A DNA stretch of 39,333 nucleotides from a virus, in IMG/VR virus record IMGVR_UViG_3300001097_000018, positions 1 to 39,333 of that record; one strand, given 5' to 3'. The notes beneath the pieces are model-generated. The model saw only the letters and a list, made by a program, of their open reading frames with translations. It did not search any database and was not told the origin of the DNA. The position numbers and the translations under genes were made by a program. Positions 1 to 7,307 of the stretch are shown piece by piece. How positions within the stretch are numbered: the first letter of the stretch is position 1; every line of letters begins with the position of its first letter.

Positions 1-507
1 AGATTTAACGCGGCGTATGCTAAGAATAGGGGTAGCGACAAGCCTTTTGAATTTGAAGGCAAGATGTACAGAACTGCTGCGATGGATAAAAAGGCTGCTA
101 AGTCTGTAGATGAGGATGAAGGCGAAGCAGAACGTCGCATGGCGGCAAAAGGCGATGAGTATAAAAAATCTAAGCTAAAAGTTCCAGAAGCCACGGCAGA
201 ACAAATGGCTAGTCGTGATAAACGAGAAAAAGAACAAGCCTTAGAGACCGTTAATCCAGAATACTTTATTGGTGCGCCAGCATTCATAAAGGCACTTCCA
301 AAACTTGCAGCGCGTGCAGCCGCTAAGTCTGGCCCAAAAGATTTGCCTAAAGCATTCCAAAAACGTGAACCAGTTTATGAATCTAAACCAAACTTTAAGC
401 ACGGGGGCAAAGTTAAAAAGATGGCTTCGGGAGGCATGGCTAAATCAGCTTCTTCCCGTGGTGACGGCTGTGCACAGCGCGGTAAAACGAAAGGTAGGAT
501 GGTCTGA
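1..507 (+). CDS. Small Lys-rich virion-region protein, 5' truncated by window edge
   Basis: The reading frame is open from base 1 (it begins RFNAAYAKN) and runs into a possible start at 64, so the gene is most likely cut by the window edge. The N-terminal part contains a 'FNAAYA...FEFEGKMY' segment, which I associate with small proteins in aquatic podophage structural modules. A charged middle section follows, then a Gly/Lys tail with KHGGKVKKMASGG and the end signature SSRGDGCAQRGKTKGRMV. Two downstream neighbours carry the same end signature. The stop overlaps the next start (TGATG). Function is unknown; position beside adaptor genes suggests a virion or assembly role (inference). Confidence 0.75.
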   Translation, partial: RFNAAYAKNRGSDKPFEFEGKMYRTAAMDKKAAKSVDEDEGEAERRMAAKGDEYKKSKLKVPEATAEQMASRDKREKEQALETVNPEYFIGAPAFIKALPKLAARAAAKSGPKDLPKAFQKREPVYESKPNFKHGGKVKKMASGGMAKSASSRGDGCAQRGKTKGRMV

Positions 508-743
508 TGGCTGACAAAAAACCTAAAGTAGAACCTAAAAAACCTGCTACGCCTATGCCACCCGGTATCGCGCGGGACATGGAAAATATGCGTAAAGACC
601 GTATGGTTGATGACGAGTATAAAGGGGGCGAAAAGGCGCGTAAAGAAAGTATGGGTAAGATTGGGTTTAATAATGGGGGAACTGCTTCATCCCGTGCAGA
701 TGGTTGTGCAATTCGTGGTAAAACACGTGGGATGATGCGGTAG
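507..743 (+). CDS. Small basic protein with DGxAxRGKT C-terminal signature
   Basis: This is a 78-residue, Lys/Pro/Met-rich protein without membrane segment or known fold. It ends in SSRADGCAIRGKTRGMMR, nearly the same tail as the gene before it. The ATG overlaps the upstream TGA, and its TAG overlaps the downstream GTG, so the three small genes are translationally coupled. The middle part is rich in charged residues and probably disordered. I do not recognise a function. The shared tail suggests a common binding partner, for example a virion component or DNA (inference only). Confidence 0.75.
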   Translation: MADKKPKVEPKKPATPMPPGIARDMENMRKDRMVDDEYKGGEKARKESMGKIGFNNGGTASSRADGCAIRGKTRGMMR

Positions 744-1060
744 TGCCTGCCAAGTCGGCAAAGCAAGAACGGTTTATGCAAGCCGTGGGGAACAACCCTA
801 AATTTGCTAAAAAGGTCGGCGTACCTACGTCTGTCGGCAAAGAGCTCACTAAATCTGGAGGTGGTATGGCTAAAGCAAATCCGTTCATGGAAATGATCGC
901 TAAGAAAAAAGCAATGGGTAAAACAATGGGTAAAGCCCCTGCTAAAAAGATGGCCTCTGGTGGTCTGGCTGCCGGGCATAAATCGGCTGATGGTATTGCT
1001 AATAAAGGTAAAACAAAAGCTAGGCAAGTCACTATGAAGCATGGTGGGAAGGTCTGCTGA
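743..1060 (+). CDS. Small basic phage protein with conserved N-terminal motif and shared tail
   Basis: A GTG start at 743 (TAGTG overlap with the upstream stop) gives 105 residues. The N-terminal segment (KSAKQERFMQAVGNNPKFAKKVGVPTSVGK, residues about 4-33) resembles a small conserved protein I recall from many phage structural modules. The C-terminal half is Lys/Met/Gly-rich and ends in KSADGIANKGKTKARQV, a diverged copy of the tail in the two preceding genes. It therefore looks like a composite of two modules. No catalytic motif is visible and the function is unknown. Confidence 0.75.
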   Translation: MPAKSAKQERFMQAVGNNPKFAKKVGVPTSVGKELTKSGGGMAKANPFMEMIAKKKAMGKTMGKAPAKKMASGGLAAGHKSADGIANKGKTKARQVTMKHGGKVC

Positions 1061-1061
1061 T

Positions 1062-1331
1062 ATGATGCCAAGTCGCGGGATGGGCGCAGTTAGCCCAGCA
1101 AAAATCAAATCCATCAAAAAGAAAGATGGTAACGAATCCGTGGCAGTGTATAAAGATGGCGGTAAGGTTAATGCTGCGGGTAACTACACTAAGCCGGGTA
1201 TGCGTAAGCGCATTGTGTCTCAAGTAAAAGCAGCGGCTACGCATGGTACAGGCGCAGGGCAGTGGAGCGCGAGGAAAGCGCAGCTTGTAGCAAAGAAGTA
1301 CAAAGCAGCCAGTGGTGGGTATAAGGACTGA
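1062..1331 (+). CDS. Small conserved phage protein (DUF5872-like)
   Basis: The start at ATG 1062 (alternative 1065) is preferred over the upstream in-frame ATG at 1041, because the latter overlaps the previous gene. The product is 89 residues. Its C-terminal half reads NYTKPGMRKRIVSQVKAA...GAGQWSARKAQLVAKKYK, a pattern I associate from memory with the DUF5872 family of small phage proteins; the exact family name should be confirmed. It is strongly basic. It sits in the coupled small-gene run left of the adaptor genes. Function is unknown. Confidence 0.75.
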   Translation: MMPSRGMGAVSPAKIKSIKKKDGNESVAVYKDGGKVNAAGNYTKPGMRKRIVSQVKAAATHGTGAGQWSARKAQLVAKKYKAASGGYKD

Positions 1332-1332
1332 T

Positions 1333-1566
1333 ATGAAAGCCCCACAGCAAAGCCTAAAGAACTGGGATGACCAGAAGTGGCAAACAAAGTCAGGTAAGCC
1401 CTCGTCAAAAACTGGGGAACGGTACCTGCCAGAAAAGGCAATTAAAGCGTTAAGCCCTGCGGAGTATGCAGCCACTACAAAGGCAAAGCGAAAAGGTAAA
1501 GCAGCAGGGAAACAGTTTGTTGCCCAGCCTAAGCAGATTGCAAAGAAAACATCGGGATTTAGATAA
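1333..1566 (+). CDS. Small basic conserved phage protein
   Basis: ATG 1333 is chosen over an in-frame GTG at 1312 because it follows the upstream stop by one base. The 77-residue product contains SLKNWDDQKWQTKSGKPSSKTGERYLPEKAIKAL and SPAEYAATTKAKRKGKAAGKQ, an arrangement I recognise from small proteins beside head-tail connector genes in other phages. It is Lys-rich throughout (predicted pI very high) with no membrane segment. The TAA overlaps the next ATG (TAATG). The role is unknown; DNA or virion association is a guess from charge and position. Confidence 0.75.
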   Translation: MKAPQQSLKNWDDQKWQTKSGKPSSKTGERYLPEKAIKALSPAEYAATTKAKRKGKAAGKQFVAQPKQIAKKTSGFR

Positions 1567-2309
1567 TGGCAGTCACTACGTCTACAACCGCGTTTAACCC
1601 TACGCTAAACGAACTTCTTGAAGAGGCTTTCGAGCGGTGCGGTATTGAGTTGCGGACGGGCTATCACTTTCGCACTGCCCGTAGGAGCCTTAACTTCCTA
1701 ATTACGGAGTGGGCTAATCGTGGTATCAACCTGTGGACTATTGAACAGGGGCAGATTTCGTTAGTACAAGGACAGACTACTTACGATCTACCTAATGACA
1801 CCGTGGATCTTCTGGAGCATGTTATTCGTACTGCTCCCGGACAAGATGCTAATCAGACCGACATTAACATCAGCCGTATCAGTGTCTCCACCTACTCCAC
1901 GATCCCGAACAAACTCACGCAAGGCAGGCCAATCCAAGTCTGGATAAACCGCCGTTCAGGGCAGACTACAGACTTACTGGGTGCAACCCCAGCGCTGCCT
2001 CAAATTAACGTCTGGCCGTCACCGGATCAGGGCACAATAGGTTCGCCGTACTACTACTTCGTGTACTGGCGGCTGCGGCGTATGGTCGATGCGGGGTCAG
2101 GGGTGAATGTTGAGGATATTCCGTTCCGGTTTCAGAACGCCTTGGTGGCGGGGTTAGCTTACATGATATCTATCAAGCTGCCCGAGGTAATGCCAGACCG
2201 GATCGCTATGCTAAAGATGCAATACGATGAGGCTTGGCAATTTGCTTCGGATGAGGATCGTGAAAAAGCACCGCTTCGTTTTGTCCCGCGTAGTCTGTTC
2301 TACCGGTGA
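1566..2309 (+). CDS. Head-tail adaptor / tail tubular protein A-like
   Basis: This 247-residue protein has the look of podophage connector adaptors. An N-terminal helical pair (NELLEEAFERCGIELRTGYHF, RRSLNFLITEWANRGINLWT) is followed by a beta-rich centre with QTTYDLPND and INVWPSPD. The C-terminal helices include DIPFRFQNALVAGLAYMISIK and end in ASDEDREKAPLRFVP. Such proteins form a ring between portal and tail nozzle. A second, different adaptor-like protein is encoded at 3191. Identification is by pattern, not by search; a general virion protein is the alternative. Confidence 0.65.
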   Translation: MAVTTSTTAFNPTLNELLEEAFERCGIELRTGYHFRTARRSLNFLITEWANRGINLWTIEQGQISLVQGQTTYDLPNDTVDLLEHVIRTAPGQDANQTDINISRISVSTYSTIPNKLTQGRPIQVWINRRSGQTTDLLGATPALPQINVWPSPDQGTIGSPYYYFVYWRLRRMVDAGSGVNVEDIPFRFQNALVAGLAYMISIKLPEVMPDRIAMLKMQYDEAWQFASDEDREKAPLRFVPRSLFYR

Positions 2310-2317
2310 GGTAGGGA

Positions 2318-2740
2318 ATGCCGTCTAAGTATTCGTCAGGTAAATACTCAATTGCCGAGTGTGATCGGTGCGGGTTTAGGTATAAACTGACTGAGTTGCG
2401 AAAGATCACGATTAAGACTAAGCAGGTTAGTATCAAGGTCTGCCATACGTGTTGGGAACAAGACCACCCACAACTACAACTTGGGATGTATCCAGTTAAT
2501 GATCCGCAAGCAGTGCGGGAACCACGGCCAGATGTGAGTTACAGGCAGTCTGGGTTTAGTGGGCTTCAGTTAAAACAGTCGCCTGCGGATAGTCTTGATG
2601 CGTTTGGTGATCCGGGTGGAGGTAGTCGGGTAATACAGTGGGGATGGGCACCGGTAGGTGGGGCGAGTTCAAACGATGCAGGGTTGACACCGAACTACCT
2701 GACATCAAAAGGCGCGGTGGGTAGTGTGACAATTTCTTAG
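2318..2740 (+). CDS. Zinc-ribbon virion-module protein
   Basis: The 140-residue product carries four cysteines in two pairs, C15xxC18 and C42xxC45 (DRCGFRYK and CHTCWEQD). This is a typical treble-clef or zinc-ribbon arrangement in the first 50 residues. The rest is Gly/Ser/Pro-rich and ends in a beta-type segment (LTSKGAVGSVTIS). It lies eight bases after the adaptor gene and before two small basic proteins. The zinc site is inferred from spacing. The role is unknown, perhaps as a small structural or scaffold-associated protein. Confidence 0.7.
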   Translation: MPSKYSSGKYSIAECDRCGFRYKLTELRKITIKTKQVSIKVCHTCWEQDHPQLQLGMYPVNDPQAVREPRPDVSYRQSGFSGLQLKQSPADSLDAFGDPGGGSRVIQWGWAPVGGASSNDAGLTPNYLTSKGAVGSVTIS

Positions 2741-2749
2741 GAGTAGGGC

Positions 2750-2923
2750 ATGAAACACGAAGATATGGAACAAGATAAGCCGGTAATGGAAAAGATCGCT
2801 AAAAAAGCGGTAAAAAGCCATGAAAAGAGTATGCACGGCATGAAAAAGGGAGGTGTAACTGGGGAGGCTATGAAAAAGATGGGTCGCAATATGGCTCGTG
2901 CAATGAACCAAAGAGGTCGATAA
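2750..2923 (+). CDS. 57-residue Met/Lys-rich small protein
   Basis: ATG 2750 lies about four bases after an AGGAGTAG stretch that serves as ribosome binding site (2739-2746), and the TAA overlaps the next ATG at 2923. The product begins MKHEDMEQDKPVMEK and contains HGMKKGGVTGEAMKKMG followed by RNMARAMNQRG. It is highly basic with nine methionines in 57 residues. The KKMGRNMARAMNQ end resembles small proteins I recall from the same position in related phages. Good spacing, coupling and codon usage support it as real despite its length. Confidence 0.7.
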   Translation: MKHEDMEQDKPVMEKIAKKAVKSHEKSMHGMKKGGVTGEAMKKMGRNMARAMNQRGR

Positions 2924-3180
2924 TGGCTAAGTTCTCGCGAAAAGTAATGGGTAAAGAAGTGGGTTCGGCTGCAGTTTATGCTGCCCCGCATACCATGTCT
3001 GGTAAGTCCGGAACGGATAGGGCACCCCGTAAATCGGGTGGGGAGTGCATGAATGAGATGAATATCTCTGTGGGCGGAATCTCTAAAAAAATCCCTGCAG
3101 ATAATGCCTCTGAAGGCATTAAAGTTCGTGGTACTGGCGTAGCCACTAAGGGTTTGATGGCTCGTGGGCCAATGGCGTAA
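2923..3180 (+). CDS. Small conserved phage protein ending in ARGPMA
   Basis: This is an 85-residue basic protein coupled to the preceding gene by a TAATG overlap. Its last third reads GIKVRGTGVATKGLMARGPMA, a tail I recognise in small proteins encoded beside adaptor genes of other podophages. No cysteine pairs of zinc type and no membrane segment are present. It may be an assembly or virion accessory protein (inference from location). Confidence 0.7.
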   Translation: MAKFSRKVMGKEVGSAAVYAAPHTMSGKSGTDRAPRKSGGECMNEMNISVGGISKKIPADNASEGIKVRGTGVATKGLMARGPMA

Positions 3181-3190
3181 GGGGTAATCT

Positions 3191-3910
3191 GTGACGTATA
3201 CCGAGTTATTTACGCGAGTAAAATCGTACCTACAGAGTGACTTTCCAACAGTTGTTTGGACGGATGTAGCAGGTACGGGCCCGATTGTGGACGATGGCAC
3301 AGCGCAGATTGACGCGCTCATTAAACAAGCCGAAGAACGTATTTATAACTCGGTGCAGATTCCACCACTACGCAAGAACGTAATGGGTGTTTTATCAACG
3401 AATAATCCGTACTTGTCTTGCCCTAGCGATTTTATGTCTTCTTTCTCGCTGGCCGTTATTGACACAAGTAACAACTACGAATATTTGCTAAACAAAGACG
3501 TAAACTTTTTACGTTCGGCGTACCCTAACCCTACTGAAACCGGCCTACCTAAGTACTACTCTTTATTTGGCCCTACGGTGGTAAGCACCACAATCACTGA
3601 TGAGCTTAGCTTTATTGTTGCCCCCACGCCCGATGCTGCATACGCTGCTGAACTACATTACTACGCATATCCTGAGTCAATTATAGATGCTGCTGATGGT
3701 AAGACATGGCTTAGCAATAACTACTCTCCTGCCCTGCTGTACGGCACGCTGGTTGAAGGGTATATTTTCTTGAAGGGTGAAGCTGATTTGATGGCCGCCT
3801 ACGAGAAGAAGTTCCAAGATGCGTTAGGCCAATTGAATCGTCTAGGTAGTGGGTTAGAAAGAGGCGATGCGTACAGAGACGGTCAGTATAAGATGAAAGT
3901 TGGGCCATGA
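3191..3910 (+). CDS. Second adaptor-like virion protein (DUF6682/SU10-adaptor type)
   Basis: A GTG start at 3191 follows AAGGGG at a suitable distance. The 239-residue protein begins with a helix (YTELFTRVKSYLQSDFP), followed by IDALIKQAEERIYNSVQIPPLRKN, then a beta-rich part (LSCPSDFMSSFSLAV...LPKYYSLFG) and a C-terminal helical part (LYGTLVEGYIFLKGEADLMAAYEKKF). This matches what I know of the second adaptor/gp11-like proteins near the tail in SU10-like and other podophages. The family name is tentative. It overlaps the next gene by four bases. Confidence 0.65.
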   Translation: MTYTELFTRVKSYLQSDFPTVVWTDVAGTGPIVDDGTAQIDALIKQAEERIYNSVQIPPLRKNVMGVLSTNNPYLSCPSDFMSSFSLAVIDTSNNYEYLLNKDVNFLRSAYPNPTETGLPKYYSLFGPTVVSTTITDELSFIVAPTPDAAYAAELHYYAYPESIIDAADGKTWLSNNYSPALLYGTLVEGYIFLKGEADLMAAYEKKFQDALGQLNRLGSGLERGDAYRDGQYKMKVGP

Positions 3911-4323
3911 TCCAGCAAGGACTAACCACAAGCTTTAAGCAGCAGATGCTGCAAGCCGGACAGAGCCTCTTAACGGATACGCTGTATATGGCGTTGTACA
4001 CCGCATTTGCAGACATTGGGCCTAACACCACAGCGTATAGCACTGCGGGTGAAGTTGTAGGTACCGGTTATGTTGCTGGCGGGGTTCCTGTTACTGGTGC
4101 GACAATCGGTGTGGGCACAGACGGAACTGTGTACGTGAACTTTAATAATGTGCCGTTCCCTAGCGCGTCGTTTATTGCCCGTGGGGCGCTTATTTATAAT
4201 ACGTCTAAGAGTAATAAGTCTGTAGCGGTGTTAGATTTTGGGGCAGATAAAATATTTACTTCTGTTACCAATACTGTCACTATGCCTGCAAACACGTCAA
4301 ACACAGCGTTACTTAGATTTTGA
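3907..4323 (+). CDS. Virion protein paralogue A (pairs with gene at 4620)
   Basis: This 138-residue protein and the one at 4620 share the order (S/T)FKQQ, YxALY, NTTxYxTxGEV, FPSxxxxARGxLIYN, NK(S/A)VAVxDFG and a final beta strand. They are clearly homologous. The composition (Gly/Thr/Val-rich, no membrane segment) suggests a compact beta structural protein, possibly decoration or minor capsid/tail. Start ATG 3907 overlaps the upstream stop (ATGA). Function is not established. Confidence 0.7.
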   Translation: MIQQGLTTSFKQQMLQAGQSLLTDTLYMALYTAFADIGPNTTAYSTAGEVVGTGYVAGGVPVTGATIGVGTDGTVYVNFNNVPFPSASFIARGALIYNTSKSNKSVAVLDFGADKIFTSVTNTVTMPANTSNTALLRF

Positions 4324-4333
4324 AAGTTAAGAC

Positions 4334-4618
4334 ATGCAAATAACGGCACAAGCACAATTAGGGCAATTACAAGTACGTACTAGCTCAAATCGGGGGCATA
4401 CGGCGGATGAACTAACGGATGCAGCGGTAGCGCGTATTTTGTATGTTGGGGAAAATGTTCACCCGGTTTTACGCGAACAAGCAGTTGCTTTTAAAGAGCA
4501 CATCAGAGAGATTATTGCTTTCTATATGAAAGAAGCTGTTCAATCTGATAGGACAACAGTTGCAAATATCCTCAAGAATGCCGGGCATCCAGAACTAGCA
4601 ACAATTATTGGAGTTTAG
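4334..4618 (+). CDS. Conserved small helical phage protein (RGHT...SDRTT family)
   Basis: The 94-residue product contains SNRGHTADELTDAAVARIL, HPVLREQAVAFKEHIREII and a YMKEAVQSDRTTVANIL core followed by GHPELA. I recognise this pattern from a widespread small phage protein of unknown role, found also in cyanophages. It is predicted to be nearly all helical. Here it is inserted between two paralogous genes (3907 and 4620). It could be a packaging or virion accessory factor, but no evidence decides this. Confidence 0.75.
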   Translation: MQITAQAQLGQLQVRTSSNRGHTADELTDAAVARILYVGENVHPVLREQAVAFKEHIREIIAFYMKEAVQSDRTTVANILKNAGHPELATIIGV

Positions 4619-4619
4619 T

Positions 4620-5054
4620 ATGGCTATTACACAAGATATTTGCAGCACTTTTAAGCAGCAATTATTTCAGGCGCAGCATAATTTTGACGCTGGTACTGGG
4701 GATACTTTCTACCTTGCGTTATACGAAGACACTGCAACTATCGCCGCAAATACTACGGTGTACACCACTTCTGGCGAAGTATCTTCATCCGGTACAAACT
4801 ACCCAACGGGTGGGGGGGCTTTAACTAGTCTTGGAGTGTCTCTAGCTACTGCAACCGCGTTTTTAGGTTTTACTAATTTAACGTTCCCTAGCGTAACGCT
4901 TACGGCGCGGGGATGTTTAATTTATAACTCCACCAACGCAAATAAAGCGGTGGCAGTATTTGATTTTGGGTCTAATAAAACCTCCACAAGTGGTGATTTT
5001 ACGGTTATATTTCCAGCAGCGACAGCGTTAGCTGCGGTTATTAGACTGGTGTAA
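4620..5054 (+). CDS. Virion protein paralogue B
   Basis: ATG 4620 is chosen over an in-frame TTG at 4608 because GGAG at 4610-4613 is well spaced from it. It gives 144 residues. The sequence repeats the layout of the gene at 3907: STFKQQLFQAQ, FYLALYEDT, ANTTVYTTSGEV, FPSVTLTARGCLIYN, NKAVAVFDFGSNK. Identity between the pair is moderate, so the duplication is old. It is probably a beta-rich structural protein; function unknown. Confidence 0.7.
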   Translation: MAITQDICSTFKQQLFQAQHNFDAGTGDTFYLALYEDTATIAANTTVYTTSGEVSSSGTNYPTGGGALTSLGVSLATATAFLGFTNLTFPSVTLTARGCLIYNSTNANKAVAVFDFGSNKTSTSGDFTVIFPAATALAAVIRLV

Positions 5055-5056
5055 TT

Positions 5057-5434
5057 ATGGCGTTTGTCACAGCGGATCGTGTACGGGAAGCGACAGCCTC
5101 TGTAGGTACGGGGGATGTTACGCTTTCTGGCGCGTTTAACGGGTGCCAAACTTTTGCAGCAGGTATAGGAGCTAACAACTCTACGTACTACACTATTGTA
5201 CTAGACAGCGCAGATGAGTGGGAAGTCGGGATTGGAACTTATGTTGGGCCGAACTTTACCCGGGATATAGTTTTGTCGAGTTCTAGTGGAACCGCGTTAG
5301 TTAATTTTTCTACTGGCATAAAAGAAATATTTTGTACTCTTCCAGCGGAACGCGCAGTTTACAACAACCCGGATGGGTCGTTAGTGTATGACCCCGCTGG
5401 GTCAGCAATTATTTATGCGATAGCGTTAGGGTAA
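5057..5434 (+). CDS. Small virion/fibre-region protein
   Basis: This 125-residue protein starts MAFVTADRVREATASVGTGD and contains NGCQTFAAGIGANNSTYYTI and WEVGIGTYVGPNFTRDIVLSS. This is a beta-rich pattern I recognise from small proteins and fibre N-termini in many phages ('TADRVxETTxTxGTG... EWEVGxGTY...F.. Ag.r.vy'). It precedes two further small proteins and the fibre gene. It may be a fibre-attachment or baseplate-like component (inference). Confidence 0.7.
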   Translation: MAFVTADRVREATASVGTGDVTLSGAFNGCQTFAAGIGANNSTYYTIVLDSADEWEVGIGTYVGPNFTRDIVLSSSSGTALVNFSTGIKEIFCTLPAERAVYNNPDGSLVYDPAGSAIIYAIALG

Positions 5435-5437
5435 GAC

Positions 5438-5752
5438 ATGGCGTCGTTTAAAAGCACTGCAACAAGAAATCTTGGTTCAGCCGCTACCACCATTCATATG
5501 GCAGTGGGGGGGACGGTGGTCATCGGCCTAAGTGCAGCAAATATCTACGCCTCAGAGTTGCCCATTGACGTTTGGCACAGAAGAAGTTCAAATAACACAA
5601 TGATTCTTCAACAATATCGTGTCGGACCGGGCCAGACCGAAGAGCTTATGCGGGGCAATAAAATTGTCCTTGAAACCGGGGATTTGCTTCAGGCTTCTAC
5701 GGCGGTTGCCAACGGTTTTGATATTCTTGTTTCCGTATTGGAGAGCGTGTAA
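5438..5752 (+). CDS. Small putative virion protein
   Basis: The 104-residue product begins ASFKSTATRNLGSAATTIH and is predicted to be mainly beta (VVIGLSAANIYAS, DVWHRRSSNN, KIVLETGDLLQASTA, ILVSVLESV). That pattern fits a small tail or head accessory protein. The TAATGG junction couples it to the next gene. I do not recognise a named family. There are no catalytic signatures. Confidence 0.65.
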   Translation: MASFKSTATRNLGSAATTIHMAVGGTVVIGLSAANIYASELPIDVWHRRSSNNTMILQQYRVGPGQTEELMRGNKIVLETGDLLQASTAVANGFDILVSVLESV

Positions 5753-5985
5753 TGGCTGGATTTCATACAGGAACCGATTTAGCAGATAAAACTTTTTATG
5801 GTTTTAAATTTATTCAAGCTACTGGGGATTTAAACGTAGACATTATTAACGATGGTTCTACGGTTAATTTACCCCAACCGGAATATATTTTAGCCCCTAA
5901 TCAGTACGTAAATTGGATTTGGTCAACCGGCACTTATCAGTTCCGATGGGGAACTAAGGGCCATTTGGAAATGGTGTTCCTATGA
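5752..5985 (+). CDS. Small protein upstream of fibre gene
   Basis: This 77-residue protein overlaps both neighbours (TAATGG at its start, ATGA at its end). It is aromatic and beta-rich (TFYGFKFIQATGDLNVDIIND; VNWIWSTGTYQFRWG). The GTYQFRWG ending resembles fibre-associated beta segments. Strict coupling to the 436-residue fibre protein suggests it belongs to the same structure or helps its assembly. No family is recognised. Confidence 0.65.
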   Translation: MAGFHTGTDLADKTFYGFKFIQATGDLNVDIINDGSTVNLPQPEYILAPNQYVNWIWSTGTYQFRWGTKGHLEMVFL

Positions 5986-7292
5986 CTACAGTCGTCGATC
6001 TTGGTAAGCTTCGGTTCTACTGGGCGGGGGATTACAATGCCTCTACCCAGTATGAAATTAACGACGTTGTGCGCTATGGCGGCAACGTATACGTCTACAT
6101 TAATATTGTGGCAGATATTGGCAACGTGCCCATAGACACAACTTATTGGGCGTTAATGATTGAGGGCATCAACTTCGTTGGTGTTTGGAATTCTTCTACT
6201 CAGTACTTTATTGGCGACGCCGTTGCTTACGGATCTACTGTGTATGTCTCTTTGTCCGACAACATCAACAAGCAGCCCGACCTGTTTCCCTCGGTTTGGT
6301 CGCAGTTTGTTGAAGGCATTCAGTACGAAGGCGTGTATGTCGGGTCTACCACATATCAAGCTAACGACGTAGTTACATATGGCCCGTCGGCGTATATTGC
6401 CAAGCAGACTACTAATAACAACTTACCTACAAATACCGTTTATTGGGACTCGTTTGTCCAAGGTATTTCTGCAGAAGGCGTTTACAACAGCGGTACGGCG
6501 TATGTCCCCAACAACATCGTTGCTTATGGTGCAAATTTATACATAGCCACTGCTAATACAACAGGTAATATTCCTACAAATACGTCCTATTGGCAGCCAT
6601 TTATTTCTGGCTTACGCCAGCGGGGGAATTGGACAACGGCTACTGCATACTTACCGTCTGATATTGTTGTCTACGGAGGTAACACTTATTCATGCGTACT
6701 CGCAAATACTTCCTCTGTTTTTGCTACCGATCTTGCAGAGGGCCGGTGGCAAATATTTAACGGTGGTATTCGCTCACGGGGCGCTTGGACAACCGCTACT
6801 GCGTACCTAAAAGATGACTTGGTTAGCGATGACTTGTCAACCTACATTGCGCTGGTTGACTATACCTCTGGGGCCTCTGTGGCCGCTGATTTGACGGCGC
6901 TCAATCTGGGCGTTCTTGCTAGAGGGGCTGTGGGGGTTCCGATACCTGATTCGACCACGATAGGCAAGCTACTGAGCAATGACGGGACAAGTACTTACTG
7001 GTTTGACGCTGCTATTAAATACACCGCAATAGGTGCCAATACAGCCGCAGCGAGTGGGTATAACTACTTAGTAGATACATCGGTCGATGCTATTACTTTA
7101 ACGCTGCCTGCCGCCCCCGTAGTTAATGACATTATTAGCGTTGCCGATGCCAAAGGCACTTTCAAAACCAACAACCTCACTATTTCTGGTAACGGAAACC
7201 AAGTAGCTAGAGACGCTACTCTGGTTATTGACCTAGCCAACGCGGCAATTTCATTAATATACACCGCCGCTAATGGTTGGGTATTGGTTTAA
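5982..7292 (+). CDS. Tail fibre with six carbohydrate-binding-like repeats
   Basis: The 436-residue protein has six tandem repeats of about 49 residues, starting near residues 16, 67, 117, 166, 215 and 267. Each follows the pattern G-x-W/Y-x3-T-x-Y-x3-D-x-V-x-YG-x3-Y, and most add P-x3-x-W-x2-F and a closing G-I/L. This is the chitin-binding/CBM5-12-like module found in phage fibres, so it probably contacts surface sugar. Residues about 340-436 form a different beta domain (NYLVDTSVDAITLTLPAAP, NNLTISGNGNQV) of the type that ends many phage fibres. It overlaps the upstream gene by four bases. Confidence 0.75.
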   Translation: MTTVVDLGKLRFYWAGDYNASTQYEINDVVRYGGNVYVYINIVADIGNVPIDTTYWALMIEGINFVGVWNSSTQYFIGDAVAYGSTVYVSLSDNINKQPDLFPSVWSQFVEGIQYEGVYVGSTTYQANDVVTYGPSAYIAKQTTNNNLPTNTVYWDSFVQGISAEGVYNSGTAYVPNNIVAYGANLYIATANTTGNIPTNTSYWQPFISGLRQRGNWTTATAYLPSDIVVYGGNTYSCVLANTSSVFATDLAEGRWQIFNGGIRSRGAWTTATAYLKDDLVSDDLSTYIALVDYTSGASVAADLTALNLGVLARGAVGVPIPDSTTIGKLLSNDGTSTYWFDAAIKYTAIGANTAAASGYNYLVDTSVDAITLTLPAAPVVNDIISVADAKGTFKTNNLTISGNGNQVARDATLVIDLANAAISLIYTAANGWVLV

Positions 7293-7307
7293 CTTTAAAG
7301 GAACATC

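Noticed and set aside
440-1117. Open frame of 225 codons on the minus strand opposite the small-gene array
   Set aside because: It lies fully antisense to four coupled plus-strand genes, its product is Cys/His/Phe/Arg-rich like an antisense reading, and no ribosome binding site is present.
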